From the NCBI GenBank assembly GCA_031262085.1, contig JAISIN010000025.1, positions 18,240 through 82,239 of the forward strand: a stretch of DNA of 64,000 nt. The letters are read 5' to 3'. This stretch comes from Prevotellaceae bacterium. Lineage in GTDB: Bacteria; Bacteroidota; Bacteroidia; Bacteroidales; Bacteroidaceae. Below are positions 1-8,523 of the stretch, in pieces. Within the stretch, counting starts at the first letter, position 1, and each line of letters starts with the position of its first letter. The notes below the pieces were generated by a model, which worked only from the letters and a program-made list of their open reading frames with translations, was not told the DNA's origin and ran no database searches. The position numbers were made by a program, and so were the translations under genes.

Positions 1-49
1 AATAGCGAATGCGGTAAAAGAACTGTGATATGAATTTTGCTATATCCAT
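1..49 (-). CDS. Start of a chain-length-determinant-like gene (partial)
   Basis: An ATG at 49 reading leftward opens a frame of 16 codons (MDIAKFISQFFYRIRY) that runs off the window edge without a stop. It lies 10 bases after the stop codon of the TolC-like gene on the same strand. The opening residues resemble the cytoplasmic N-terminus of Wzz/GumC-type polysaccharide co-polymerases, which usually sit next to an outer-membrane TolC-like or Wza protein in exopolysaccharide operons. The family assignment is inference from 16 residues plus context. Confidence 0.5.
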   Translation of the reverse strand, partial: MDIAKFISQFFYRIRY

Positions 50-59
50 TATTCTAAAC

Positions 60-881
60 TTATTGCTTTTTAATAACTTCGACGCCTGTAAGCATCTCTA
101 ACAATACAATTGAATTATGCAAAGTCACGCGACTCTGTTCATAAGTTGTAACCGCACCTGTGCGGCGACCACGTTCCAGAGAGAGTGTTATTATGTCGAT
201 GGTGCCTTGTATGAAGTTAAATTCCGATATCTTCATTTGCGCATTGTATAACGCCGCGGATTCAGCTTTTGCCTTTATCGTAGACAATTGCTCTGTTACC
301 GTATTGTAAGCATCCAATACTCTAAGTTGCCGTTCTTCTATCAATTCTTGTTGCGCATATTTCAACTGGTCGATATTATATTTAATGCTTTTCAGTCTCA
401 ATGGTCGATTGAGTATGTCATCAAGCGTAACACCAAAGCTAACCCCAAAATTGAATGTTTGTTGATTACTTGCCATCGTAGTTTGATACATCGGCGTATA
501 TTCATCGCTCGCATTACTTAATACATTGTAGCGACCATAAGAGTACATGCCGTTGCCTCGTATCCATTTCATCCATCCTCGCTTTTCCATTCGCAGGGCA
601 TTCTGTTGCTGATCAATCTGTGACTGCGCTCTTTGTATCGTTGCGTTCTCTGACACCGCATCCAAAAATATCGACAGCGGAGGCAACTCCAATGTCTCTA
701 TCTCCATCGGCACTTGCGCCGACATTTGTGCCACAGTGCTCTGTTCCCACTTCGCATCCTCCATTTTCAATCTCTCCAAAGCCTTGATACGCTCTTCTCG
801 CGTCATGTTTTGGGCTACTGCCTGCGTGGGGAGTAGCAGTATGATACTATATAAAATGGGTAGTAGATGCTTTATATTCAT
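60..881 (-). CDS. TolC-like outer-membrane protein of an exopolysaccharide locus
   Basis: This 273-residue protein has a clear signal peptide ending near AVAQ (residue 24), so it is exported. The rest is largely helical, with Gln/Glu/Leu-rich stretches around residues 80-100 and 165-210 (for example IQRAQSQIDQQQNALR), as in outer-membrane efflux proteins that form periplasmic helical barrels. At 273 residues it is much shorter than classical TolC (over 400), and only one repeat of the OEP fold is apparent. It lies 19 bases after the sugar-phosphate transferase gene and just before a co-polymerase-like gene, all on one strand. A role in polysaccharide export is inferred from this context; a structural rather than channel role is possible. 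Confidence 0.7.
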   Translation of the reverse strand: MNIKHLLPILYSIILLLPTQAVAQNMTREERIKALERLKMEDAKWEQSTVAQMSAQVPMEIETLELPPLSIFLDAVSENATIQRAQSQIDQQQNALRMEKRGWMKWIRGNGMYSYGRYNVLSNASDEYTPMYQTTMASNQQTFNFGVSFGVTLDDILNRPLRLKSIKYNIDQLKYAQQELIEERQLRVLDAYNTVTEQLSTIKAKAESAALYNAQMKISEFNFIQGTIDIITLSLERGRRTGAVTTYEQSRVTLHNSIVLLEMLTGVEVIKKQ

Positions 882-900
882 TTGTTTGTCAGATCTTTGG

Positions 901-2184
901 TTAAACGTTTTCTTTTTGCACGAATGCGGTGACGGTCTTGAAGAGGATCTTCATGTCGAGCCAGAAAGAGAAGTCGCGGGCATACTTGATATCCAACTGC
1001 TTGCGCTCTTCAGCCGACATGCGTCCGGAGTCGCCACGCTTCTCCACTTGCCATAGTCCGGTAAGACCGGCGGGAGCCATGAAGCGTTCAATGTATATAT
1101 CGTTGGTTAACAGTTCTGCTTCGTAGAGGGGCAGGGGGCGATTGCCCACAATGCTCATGTCGCCTTTCAGTACATTGAACAGCTGAGGCAGTTCGTCGAT
1201 GCTGTACTTGCGGATGAAGCGTCCCACGCGTGTGATGCGAGGGTCGTTTTCGAACTTGACAAAGGTATTTTTTTCTTTTACCTCTTTCTGTTTGAGAAAG
1301 GTATCTTCGGAGATCACGTCGTCGTCGGAGATCAGGAATACTTCTCCCGGATCGTCGGACAGGTCGACCAACTTACCGTCGGGTGCCGGTTTGGCTTGTT
1401 GCTGCTTGCGGAAATCCTCTTCGGGTAAGATGATGTCGTCGGTAATCAGCAGGCTGCTGGCTTCGGTTGTGGTTCCCGTCAGCTCATTGACGTGAATGTC
1501 GGGAGCTTCATCCGATTCTTCAATCTCATCTAATCGGTACTGATTTAAGGCATTCAGTTCCTTGAGACGTTTGTCGGCATTGGTGTACATGGAACGAAAC
1601 TTCAGGAAGTTGAAAATCTTATAATTGGAACCTACACGCTCCGATTTGTAGATTACGCTACCCTTGCTCTCCAAGCGGATGGCAATGATGGTACCGACCA
1701 ATACGGGCGACAAGATGACGATGGCTGTGCCGGAGAAGAGCACGTCGAAGGTTCGCTTCCACATCGGGAGATGGTAGGTATTCAATATCTTGCGATGGGT
1801 ATAGCTGAACTCTTTCAATTTGTTCTCCTTGCGGGTTTTAAGATAGGCATTCATCTGGATGATGTTTTTTTCTTCGGCATTCGGATGGATGGTGTTATTG
1901 ACGCCTGCTTGCAGATACAATTTACGGTTCTGGGGCGTAAGTCCTTCGGTGACGAGGGTGATATACACCCGCGGATAGCGTTTGCGCAGATAAGCGATGT
2001 CGGCGCAGTCGGTTCCCGGGCTATTCTGCTCATACAGCACGGAAATGTTGTACCGTTCGGTGATGCCGTCGATCAGCTTGGCAGCTTTCTTAACGGTCGA
2101 AACGGTTACAAACATACCTCCCGTCACTTTGCTCAGATGCTCAATGATGATTCGGTTACCTCCTATATAGATATAATAAAGCAT
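901..2184 (-). CDS. Initiating sugar-phosphate transferase with acidic insert
   Basis: Bacterial sugar transferases of this polyprenyl-phosphate family put the first sugar phosphate onto undecaprenyl phosphate at the inner membrane. Seen here: an N-terminal domain (about residues 1-125) resembling a degenerate receiver, a hydrophobic segment at 146-170, the KFRSM motif at 195-199, then DPRITRVGRFIRK at 314-326, the DELPQLFNVLKGDMSIVG region at 330-347 and a NRPLP motif at 348-352, where many relatives have PRP. Between KFRSM and DPRIT there is an acidic insert of about 100 residues holding a diverged repeat (244-261 and 282-299). The gene starts 6 bases after a CheY-like gene and precedes the TolC-like gene, so one operon is likely. 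The sugar substrate cannot be told. Confidence 0.88.
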   Translation of the reverse strand: MLYYIYIGGNRIIIEHLSKVTGGMFVTVSTVKKAAKLIDGITERYNISVLYEQNSPGTDCADIAYLRKRYPRVYITLVTEGLTPQNRKLYLQAGVNNTIHPNAEEKNIIQMNAYLKTRKENKLKEFSYTHRKILNTYHLPMWKRTFDVLFSGTAIVILSPVLVGTIIAIRLESKGSVIYKSERVGSNYKIFNFLKFRSMYTNADKRLKELNALNQYRLDEIEESDEAPDIHVNELTGTTTEASSLLITDDIILPEEDFRKQQQAKPAPDGKLVDLSDDPGEVFLISDDDVISEDTFLKQKEVKEKNTFVKFENDPRITRVGRFIRKYSIDELPQLFNVLKGDMSIVGNRPLPLYEAELLTNDIYIERFMAPAGLTGLWQVEKRGDSGRMSAEERKQLDIKYARDFSFWLDMKILFKTVTAFVQKENV

Positions 2185-2190
2185 GCCGAC

Positions 2191-2565
2191 TTACTTTGAT
2201 TTTTCTAATACTTTGTTGATACGCACTTTAAGTTCCATGGGATTAAATGGCTTCAGAATGTAATCCTCGGCACCCTCGCTGAGAAGACGAATACGTTCGG
2301 TGGTACTCTCTTCGCTTGACAACATCACCACAGGAATGTGTTTAAACAGGTCGTTACTTTTGAGGTACTTCAGAAATTCGTCACCCAGCATTTTAGGCAT
2401 ACGTATGTCTGAGATAATCAAATCCGGCTCATTTCCTTCATGTAGCCAGTCTATGGCTTTCAATGGGTCGTCGAAATAGACCAATTCGTATTCCTTGCCC
2501 AAATACATGGTCAGTACTTGTCCAATGGTGGCTTTGTCATCGACTAATAAAATTTTTTTCATCAT
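2191..2565 (-). CDS. Single-domain response regulator (CheY-like receiver)
   Basis: The 124-residue protein is a complete receiver domain without an output domain. The acidic pair D9/D10, the phospho-acceptor D53 in LIISDIRMP, S83/S84 in VVMLSSEES and K105 in LKPFNP are all in place, so phosphorylation should be possible. No histidine kinase gene is in the window. It is the gene just upstream of the sugar-phosphate transferase (6-base gap), which has a receiver-like N-terminal region of its own. Control of polysaccharide synthesis by protein-protein contact is plausible but inferred. The start is ATG-ATG (MMKK); either could be used. Confidence 0.88.
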   Translation of the reverse strand: MMKKILLVDDKATIGQVLTMYLGKEYELVYFDDPLKAIDWLHEGNEPDLIISDIRMPKMLGDEFLKYLKSNDLFKHIPVVMLSSEESTTERIRLLSEGAEDYILKPFNPMELKVRINKVLEKSK

Positions 2566-2604
2566 TCTCGAATCTCTGGTTTATATATAGTATAAATTCA
2601 ATGT

Positions 2605-4944
2605 TCAGTACTTCAACTCTCCTTTTTTACGATATACATTTTTATCATTGGGATGCTGGAACCAGCCCTGATTGACGTTGCGGTTGCGCGCCCAATTGAG
2701 AAACATGGGATATCCGCAGTTGTCCGTGTCGCTTTCGTCGCAGATATTGATGTACTCATTGGGATAGATAAAGTCGGGTGCGCATATCGCCCACGTGTTG
2801 TTACCTGCAAGGTCGAGGTTGGTTTGCTGAATCGTGCCTTTAGCAGTGGCACCATAGTTCCAGAACTCATACAAGTGCACCTCCATGCGCTTCTGCATGC
2901 CTTTGTATTGATACCCGATAAAGAAGTCGAGGTTGTCTTTGGTGATGAGTTGATCGGTGCCGGTTTGCGGTATCGTGATTACCAAGGTACGCGTGGCAAC
3001 CGTCAAACCATCTTCTTCGGTATTGGTGATGCTGCCTGCCGGTACACCTAATACGGCATGGGCATCGCCGAATAAGGGGATGGTAAGGTAGGCGTTGTCT
3101 CTCTCTTCGCTTGTTCCGAAGAGTGAGTTGGTGAGCGAACTTTGGAAGCGGGAAGCATCAGCACCACTCAGGGCATAGTTGCCTAATTGTGAACGCGGAA
3201 CATTTACGATACGTAGTCCGGCGCCCAACGTCTTGGCTGCTCCTACGGCGGTGAGGGTAACTGAGAGCTTGGTGGCTGTGATGCCGTTGGAGGAGTTGCG
3301 ATCATAGTCGATTGTGACGTCGAGCACGATGTCGTTAAAGTCGTAGTCGCCTACCATGGGGAAATTATCCTCGAATACATACGTATAGGAGGGTAGCGGA
3401 GCCGGATAGATCACCTCCGGACTGGTTTCGGGGTAATTTTCGAAGGTGCAGTTGGTATCGTTGCTGATAACCGGTGCATTACCCGGTTTGGCAAAGGTGA
3501 TGCCGCCACTGATACAGTTCTTGAAGGTATTGGAGTTGGTTGTCTCAATATAGATATTACCGCTAAAACTCGATTTGGAGACGTTCGATTTCTTCATCAG
3601 TTGCAGCATGGCATACTCACCGCCGGTTTCTCCACTAACGGTGCAATTGTTGAATGTGGCAGTACCGTCGGACTTGATGATGGAGTGGTTGCCCATTCTC
3701 AGGTAGTTATAGGCTACCATATCGCCGCAGTGCAATGATGAATTGTCGCCCATAGTCAGACCGGCGGAGTAAATGATGCCGTTGGCTTTTCCGCTGCCGC
3801 CGATAGTACCCGCAACTAGTTTGCACGAGTTCTCAATGATGGGGGCATTGGAGGCGCTGGCTCCCAAGCTGGTGGTCGCTTCCAAGCAGGAGTGATTAAT
3901 AAACAGGCTTTCTATGTTCGGTTCTGTGTCGAAAATATATTTGGCGATAATGGTACCTGCATTGTAGAAGGTTCCACCTTTATTATTAAAGCCATCGAAT
4001 CCCTCAATAACGCCACCATTGTAATTGGTTACGCCGGGGTTGTTGAACTCAATCCATCCGGTACCGGTGATGTGTCCGGGATTGTCACCTCCCAGAACCA
4101 CTAACCGCGATGTGCCGGTGAATACCATGGATGGCGTTTGCTGGCTGCCGCCTGCTACGGCAAAGGTAGCGCCTGCTGCCACAATGAGTTCTACACCGCT
4201 CGGTATGACCTCTTTGGCTTCGTGTTGAGCGTTGGCGCCATTGGCAATAATCAGTTTGATGGTACCTTGCGGATGGGAGTTCTTAACGTTAATGGTAAAC
4301 GGCGTGGATGAGGTGATTTTGTACACCTTTTGACTTGCGGTACCTGCATTGATTTCTGCATCCATTTGTGTGCCGCTGACATATTCTTCGGCGATGTCGA
4401 GCATACTTTCGATTTCGCTGTCCGAGTAGGGGCGGGATATTTCGGGGATCGTGATGCTACGGGTGGCAGCTCGGGTCGAGGAGCCGGTGTTGTTTCCGAA
4501 AGAGGTACCGGCGTACCCGTTGCTGATCGGCATCGGCTTATAAATGATGCGCCCTACCGGATCAATGCGTGCAGCATAGAGTGTATCGAGCAGGTTGGTG
4601 CATGTAACGAGGGTGTTAAATTTGAGCGACCGATTGGCTATGCCACTTGCCAGCAGGTGCACGGCATTATCGGCTACAATGGTAGAATCGGCAGGGTCGT
4701 TGTCGTAGACGTTAACAGTATAATCGGTAAGCTGATCCTCATACACAGCTATTTCTACTGCTACTTGTTTGGTCATTTTCCAGTTTTGGTCGGGGTCAAT
4801 ATCCTTCACAGGGAACTTATCTTCGTAGGTTGCTTGCACCTTTTCGGGGTTGAAAGCATCCTTTTGGCAACCCCCCAATGCAATGCATAGCAATAGCACT
4901 ATGGGGGAAATTACACGTGTGGCAATGTTATTATATATTCTCAT
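2605..4944 (-). CDS. LruC-domain lipoprotein with beta-helix-like middle
   Basis: This is a 779-residue exported lipoprotein: the signal peptide ends in a lipobox LGGC with the lipidated cysteine at residue 26. The middle (roughly 200-500) is rich in Gly, Asn, Thr and Val in short repeats, as in right-handed beta-helix or pectate-lyase-like folds. The C-terminal third holds FEDNFPMVGDYDFNDIVLDV, the acidic hallmark of LruC/DUF4842 proteins, probably metal (calcium) binding. The two genes upstream (5165 and 6830) carry the same motif and a similar post-lipobox QKDAFNP/GDAFDP/QQDAYQR sequence, so they form a paralogous family. Function unknown; a surface or extracellular-matrix role near the polysaccharide operon is inference. 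Confidence 0.8.
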   Translation of the reverse strand: MRIYNNIATRVISPIVLLLCIALGGCQKDAFNPEKVQATYEDKFPVKDIDPDQNWKMTKQVAVEIAVYEDQLTDYTVNVYDNDPADSTIVADNAVHLLASGIANRSLKFNTLVTCTNLLDTLYAARIDPVGRIIYKPMPISNGYAGTSFGNNTGSSTRAATRSITIPEISRPYSDSEIESMLDIAEEYVSGTQMDAEINAGTASQKVYKITSSTPFTINVKNSHPQGTIKLIIANGANAQHEAKEVIPSGVELIVAAGATFAVAGGSQQTPSMVFTGTSRLVVLGGDNPGHITGTGWIEFNNPGVTNYNGGVIEGFDGFNNKGGTFYNAGTIIAKYIFDTEPNIESLFINHSCLEATTSLGASASNAPIIENSCKLVAGTIGGSGKANGIIYSAGLTMGDNSSLHCGDMVAYNYLRMGNHSIIKSDGTATFNNCTVSGETGGEYAMLQLMKKSNVSKSSFSGNIYIETTNSNTFKNCISGGITFAKPGNAPVISNDTNCTFENYPETSPEVIYPAPLPSYTYVFEDNFPMVGDYDFNDIVLDVTIDYDRNSSNGITATKLSVTLTAVGAAKTLGAGLRIVNVPRSQLGNYALSGADASRFQSSLTNSLFGTSEERDNAYLTIPLFGDAHAVLGVPAGSITNTEEDGLTVATRTLVITIPQTGTDQLITKDNLDFFIGYQYKGMQKRMEVHLYEFWNYGATAKGTIQQTNLDLAGNNTWAICAPDFIYPNEYINICDESDTDNCGYPMFLNWARNRNVNQGWFQHPNDKNVYRKKGELKY

Positions 4945-4995
4945 ATAACTCTGTTATGTTAATAGTAGAGGCGCAATCCTGTGTATTTTACGCCC

Positions 4996-5029
4996 CAAAT
5001 ATAACCATATTTTAAATCCGAAACACAAA
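4996..5029 (-). promoter_or_regulatory. Bacteroides-type promoter for the 2605-4944 lipoprotein gene
   Basis: On the minus strand a TTTG (5026-5029) lies 22 bases before TATATTTG (4996-5003), which fits the Bacteroides -33/-7 pattern TTTG ... TAnnTTTG. The gene start at 4944 is about 50 bases downstream. This suggests the gene is transcribed separately from the two paralogues upstream, whose last stop codon is at 5165. Confidence 0.55.
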
Positions 5030-5066
5030 AAGATGTTTTTTTCTCTCCAAATATTGTAAAAAAAGT

Positions 5067-5136
5067 AACGAGTTAACAAGTTAACCGGTAAGATTACGAT
5101 GGTCAGACCCAATCTTCTGTTAACTTGTCAACTCGT
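5067..5136. repeat. Long imperfect inverted repeat between lipoprotein genes
   Basis: The arms 5068-5085 and 5119-5136 are 18 bases each and complementary at all but one position (acgagttaacaagttaac against gttaacttgtcaactcgt). Inside them aagatt and aatctt can extend the stem. It sits just after the stop of the gene ending at 5165 (minus strand) and before the next gene's promoter. It could act as a transcript-stabilising hairpin or a terminator, although no clear U-run follows. Confidence 0.6.
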
Positions 5137-5164
5137 GATAACTCATTGACAGCGGTTATCTTAA

Positions 5165-6775
5165 CTAATAATTTGTGTAGACTAAAGATTCATCTACCGC
5201 ACCTAAATACCAACCGGCAAGCTCGTCGGAGCAACCACTCTCTACCCATGCACTATACCCTGCATAAGCTAGATCAATGCGTTTGCTTTCGAGGCACCAT
5301 TTGAAGTTTAGTGTCGGGATTTGGAAGGCATTCGGAAACTCATAGTCATGTTTGTTGTAGGTTTCCAAGTCGAATGTATGGTTACCATTATCCAGCATAG
5401 GGATGAATTTGGGAACAGTGACAGTAGCGCCTGAAGCATCTTCAGCCGATACCATCTCGATGGGAATTCCTGTAAAAAGAATCTCCTGAGTATCTACGTG
5501 TTTGCCGGCATATACGTTTTTGTAACCGGTGAGTGTTCCGTCTGTGATCAACCACTTGCCGTTGATACCAAAATTGTTATGGAAGCTTGCACCGGTAGCG
5601 GCAAAGTCCAAATAAGCTTTGGCAGTAGATTCCCCCTTTTTAATTTCGATTCGGTATTTTACTACCACATCGTTGAAATCGTAGTCGCCTTGCTTGGGAT
5701 AATTGTCTTCGAAGAGCCACATGCCATTCTCATAAACGGTTTCAGGTCCAATTGTCGGCGGGTCTATCTCGTTCTCGGGGTTACAATTCTCTATCGGGTT
5801 AGCTGTGATGATGCAGAGCATATCGTTGAAGTCGCCGTCAGCCCAAGCCGTTTCTCCATCACTTCCACCTACATCCGAACCTCTACCATAAGTATCTTCC
5901 ATACCTAATAATATGTATTCTTTGCCGTCGAAATCGATTTTACGGATCACACCTTGCGTGCCATAGTTAGAACCCGGGTGGATTATCTGGTTGAAAGCCG
6001 GTGTAGAATATTTGTAGTTACTACTATTCTCCGGTTTGATAGCAAAGCCGATGTAGTCGCCCGCATCAAAATCTCCCAATTCAATGGTGCTTCCTACAGC
6101 AGGGTCACCCGCGGAACTACCACCCACACCGCCATTACCCGGATCGTTGTAAAGATGATGCAGGTCACTCCCTGTCGGGACAGTAGTGGGGTAATTGTCT
6201 CCATCTTTTTGATATTTATACCAATACAAATCATTGGTAATACCATTGATGCCGGCAACATACGAAATTTTAACCGTTGTCGGCTCCGTTATTTTGAGAT
6301 CGGTACATACTTGGCGTTTGTCATCAGGTATGTTTAGTTCATTGTCAGGATAATAGTTCCATACATAGGTGTAGAGAGCATCACCGAAGTCAATAACAGA
6401 TCCGTCTCCTGCAGCACGGGTTGTCACTTTGGTGGCTACTTCCTGAAAGCTTATATTGGTGTTGGTAAATTCGGTCACTTTACCGTTAGCCAGCATATAT
6501 AGCTTCTTAGATGCTTTGGGTACATTGAGTACCTTGTCTATAGGCGAATAGCCAATGAGTACCGGAAGCGCTTGAATAGTCATGTGCTCGTCGTAAGGAT
6601 ATTCGGTGAATATCAGGCAACGGGTGCCTTCCGTAGGCATCTGGACTTTAACGCTGACACTACGTGTAAGGCTAAAATCTTTGGCTTTGCTTGGGTCGAA
6701 TGCGTCGCCATTTCCGAGACCCATACACGAGGACAAGACTAAAGTCGCTATAACAAGCGAAAAAAACTTATTCAT
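5165..6775 (-). CDS. LruC-domain lipoprotein (paralogue 2)
   Basis: A 536-residue lipoprotein: the signal peptide ends LSSC with the lipidated cysteine at residue 17. Two acidic motifs are visible: WADGDFNDMLCIITANPI, like a DUF4114 calcium-binding segment, and about 40 residues later WLFEDNYPKQGDYDFNDVVV, the LruC/DUF4842 hallmark. The C-terminus carries CLESKRIDLAYAGYSAWVESGC, matched in the next gene by CQETKRIDLAYPKYSSWVANGC, so the two share their whole architecture. It follows that gene by 54 bases on the same strand and is probably co-transcribed with it. No enzymatic motif is seen; a surface-exposed structural or adhesive role is only a guess. Confidence 0.8.
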   Translation of the reverse strand: MNKFFSLVIATLVLSSCMGLGNGDAFDPSKAKDFSLTRSVSVKVQMPTEGTRCLIFTEYPYDEHMTIQALPVLIGYSPIDKVLNVPKASKKLYMLANGKVTEFTNTNISFQEVATKVTTRAAGDGSVIDFGDALYTYVWNYYPDNELNIPDDKRQVCTDLKITEPTTVKISYVAGINGITNDLYWYKYQKDGDNYPTTVPTGSDLHHLYNDPGNGGVGGSSAGDPAVGSTIELGDFDAGDYIGFAIKPENSSNYKYSTPAFNQIIHPGSNYGTQGVIRKIDFDGKEYILLGMEDTYGRGSDVGGSDGETAWADGDFNDMLCIITANPIENCNPENEIDPPTIGPETVYENGMWLFEDNYPKQGDYDFNDVVVKYRIEIKKGESTAKAYLDFAATGASFHNNFGINGKWLITDGTLTGYKNVYAGKHVDTQEILFTGIPIEMVSAEDASGATVTVPKFIPMLDNGNHTFDLETYNKHDYEFPNAFQIPTLNFKWCLESKRIDLAYAGYSAWVESGCSDELAGWYLGAVDESLVYTNY

Positions 6776-6829
6776 AAAAAATTAATTGGTTTGATTAGAG
6801 TATTTATTATTCAAAATAGTTACTTCTGT

Positions 6830-8344
6830 TTATTTGCTATATGTAAGGGCTGTATTGGGGTATTTATACCAATCGGAATCAATTACGCCGCATCCGTTGG
6901 CTACCCATGAGCTATACTTGGGGTAGGCTAAGTCGATGCGTTTGGTCTCCTGGCACCACTGGAATGCATCGAATGAGGGTATGTCCAACACATACGGGTA
7001 GTTGGCGTTATAGATATTCTCCGAATCCTTACTGATGTCGTTCTTTCCATTATTCAGTTTGGGGTCGTACTCTGCTGCTTGCGGGATGACGAACGACTGT
7101 ATGGTAGTCTCTGTTTCCGGTCGCTCTATATATACGTTTTTGTAGCCGCTCAAGCCGCTATTGATGAGCCATTCTTCGTTGATGCCAAACTTGTTGTTGA
7201 AGTTGGCACCGACAGCTGCGACACGCAAGAACACGTTGGCATTGCTGGAGTCGTCCGGTTCCTCGATATAGTAGCGCACTACTACGTCGTTAAAGTCATA
7301 GTCGCCTTCAGTGGGATAGTTGTCCTCAAAGATCCAGATGCCTTCGCGGATGGTTCGTCCCATTTCCTTATCGGGCGAGGGAAGTTCATTCATAGGTTTC
7401 ATAGGCGGATTACTTTGGACGAGGAGGAGGATATCGTTATAGTCCATATCAGCCCATCCGTAAAAGTCTTCGGCTCCATAGATTTGGTATTCTACGCCCA
7501 TGTATTCAATGGAGCGAATGATACCCATCGTAGCACCCACCAAATTAGCACCATTTCTTGCTGTTTTTACAATGGGATTGGAGTTGAAATGTGGAGTCGA
7601 ATATTTGATTCCGTCTTCACCGCTGCTTTTGATGGCAAATCCTACAATGTCTCCTTTGTTGAATGTACCCAAATATTTACGTGTGCCCAAAGTCGGTTCA
7701 TTCTTGTTTGATACATCATCAAAGATTAGATTTTCTTCCGATAAAGCGGGAGGTGTGGTAGCATCTTTTTGGTATACGTAATAATAGATTTTGCAAGTAA
7801 CGTCACCACCAGCATTCAGAAAACTTACCCATGCTTCTGTGTTATCAGCCTGTGAAACAAGGTCGGTGCAAGTCTCTAAGCTACCATTGACAGTATTTAC
7901 TACACCTTCGGGGTAGATATTCAGAATTTTATTCCATAACCCATTGTCGATAGTTATAGGCGAAGCATCCGTCGTCGCCTTCGTCATCGCCTCCGGCAAA
8001 ATGCTCCCACTATAATTAATATCCCCCCGATCGAACGTCCTTAGTATGCCGTCGATTGTAACATACAACTTAGCTGTGCTTAGCGGTACCGTAATTTGCT
8101 TATTAACCGGTGTCCATCCAATCAGAACCGGTGTAGCAACAACATCTCCGTATTCATTATACGGGTTTTCAGTAAAGATAGAGACTTTTGCGCTGTCAAT
8201 AGGCGGCGTTTGAATGTTTACGCTGATCTTGCTGCTCAGGGCAAAATCCTTCTGATCATCAGGAACTCGTTGATACGCATCCTGTTGGCAACTCGTTGCC
8301 AACAATGCGGTTGCAATTGTCATTAGGAAAGCAATTCGTTTCAT
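6830..8344 (-). CDS. LruC-domain lipoprotein (paralogue 3)
   Basis: A 504-residue lipoprotein with lipobox ATSC (Cys19). Like the 5165-6775 paralogue it has an N-terminal beta-rich part, then an acidic GWADMDYNDILLLV segment, then WIFEDNYPTEGDYDFNDVVV, then the RIDLAYPKYSSW end. Divergence between the two is substantial outside these motifs, so the duplication is not recent. It is the first gene of the pair; a possible -7 box lies about 100 bases before the start. The DYDFND motif suggests divalent-cation binding, but no function is established here. Confidence 0.8.
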   Translation of the reverse strand: MKRIAFLMTIATALLATSCQQDAYQRVPDDQKDFALSSKISVNIQTPPIDSAKVSIFTENPYNEYGDVVATPVLIGWTPVNKQITVPLSTAKLYVTIDGILRTFDRGDINYSGSILPEAMTKATTDASPITIDNGLWNKILNIYPEGVVNTVNGSLETCTDLVSQADNTEAWVSFLNAGGDVTCKIYYYVYQKDATTPPALSEENLIFDDVSNKNEPTLGTRKYLGTFNKGDIVGFAIKSSGEDGIKYSTPHFNSNPIVKTARNGANLVGATMGIIRSIEYMGVEYQIYGAEDFYGWADMDYNDILLLVQSNPPMKPMNELPSPDKEMGRTIREGIWIFEDNYPTEGDYDFNDVVVRYYIEEPDDSSNANVFLRVAAVGANFNNKFGINEEWLINSGLSGYKNVYIERPETETTIQSFVIPQAAEYDPKLNNGKNDISKDSENIYNANYPYVLDIPSFDAFQWCQETKRIDLAYPKYSSWVANGCGVIDSDWYKYPNTALTYSK

Positions 8345-8445
8345 GACCTTTTTTATTAGAACTTAACTTTAATATAATTTCCCTTAGTTGTAATCACAAT
8401 AATGTGTGTAAACCTCTTAACTTGTTTATATGCTACAATTCGATG

Positions 8446-8453
8446 CAAAGATA
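8446..8453 (-). promoter_or_regulatory. Possible -7 box for the lipoprotein pair
   Basis: On the minus strand the sequence is TATCTTTG, a perfect TAnnTTTG box, about 100 bases before the start at 8344. No good TTTG was found at the expected upstream distance, so only the -7 element is claimed. Confidence 0.35.
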
Positions 8454-8523
8454 ATGCAAGTTAGTGTAGCGTAATCTTGTTTGCCCGTTAATTCTATGCA
8501 AAGATGAGCGTCTTTAATGATTT

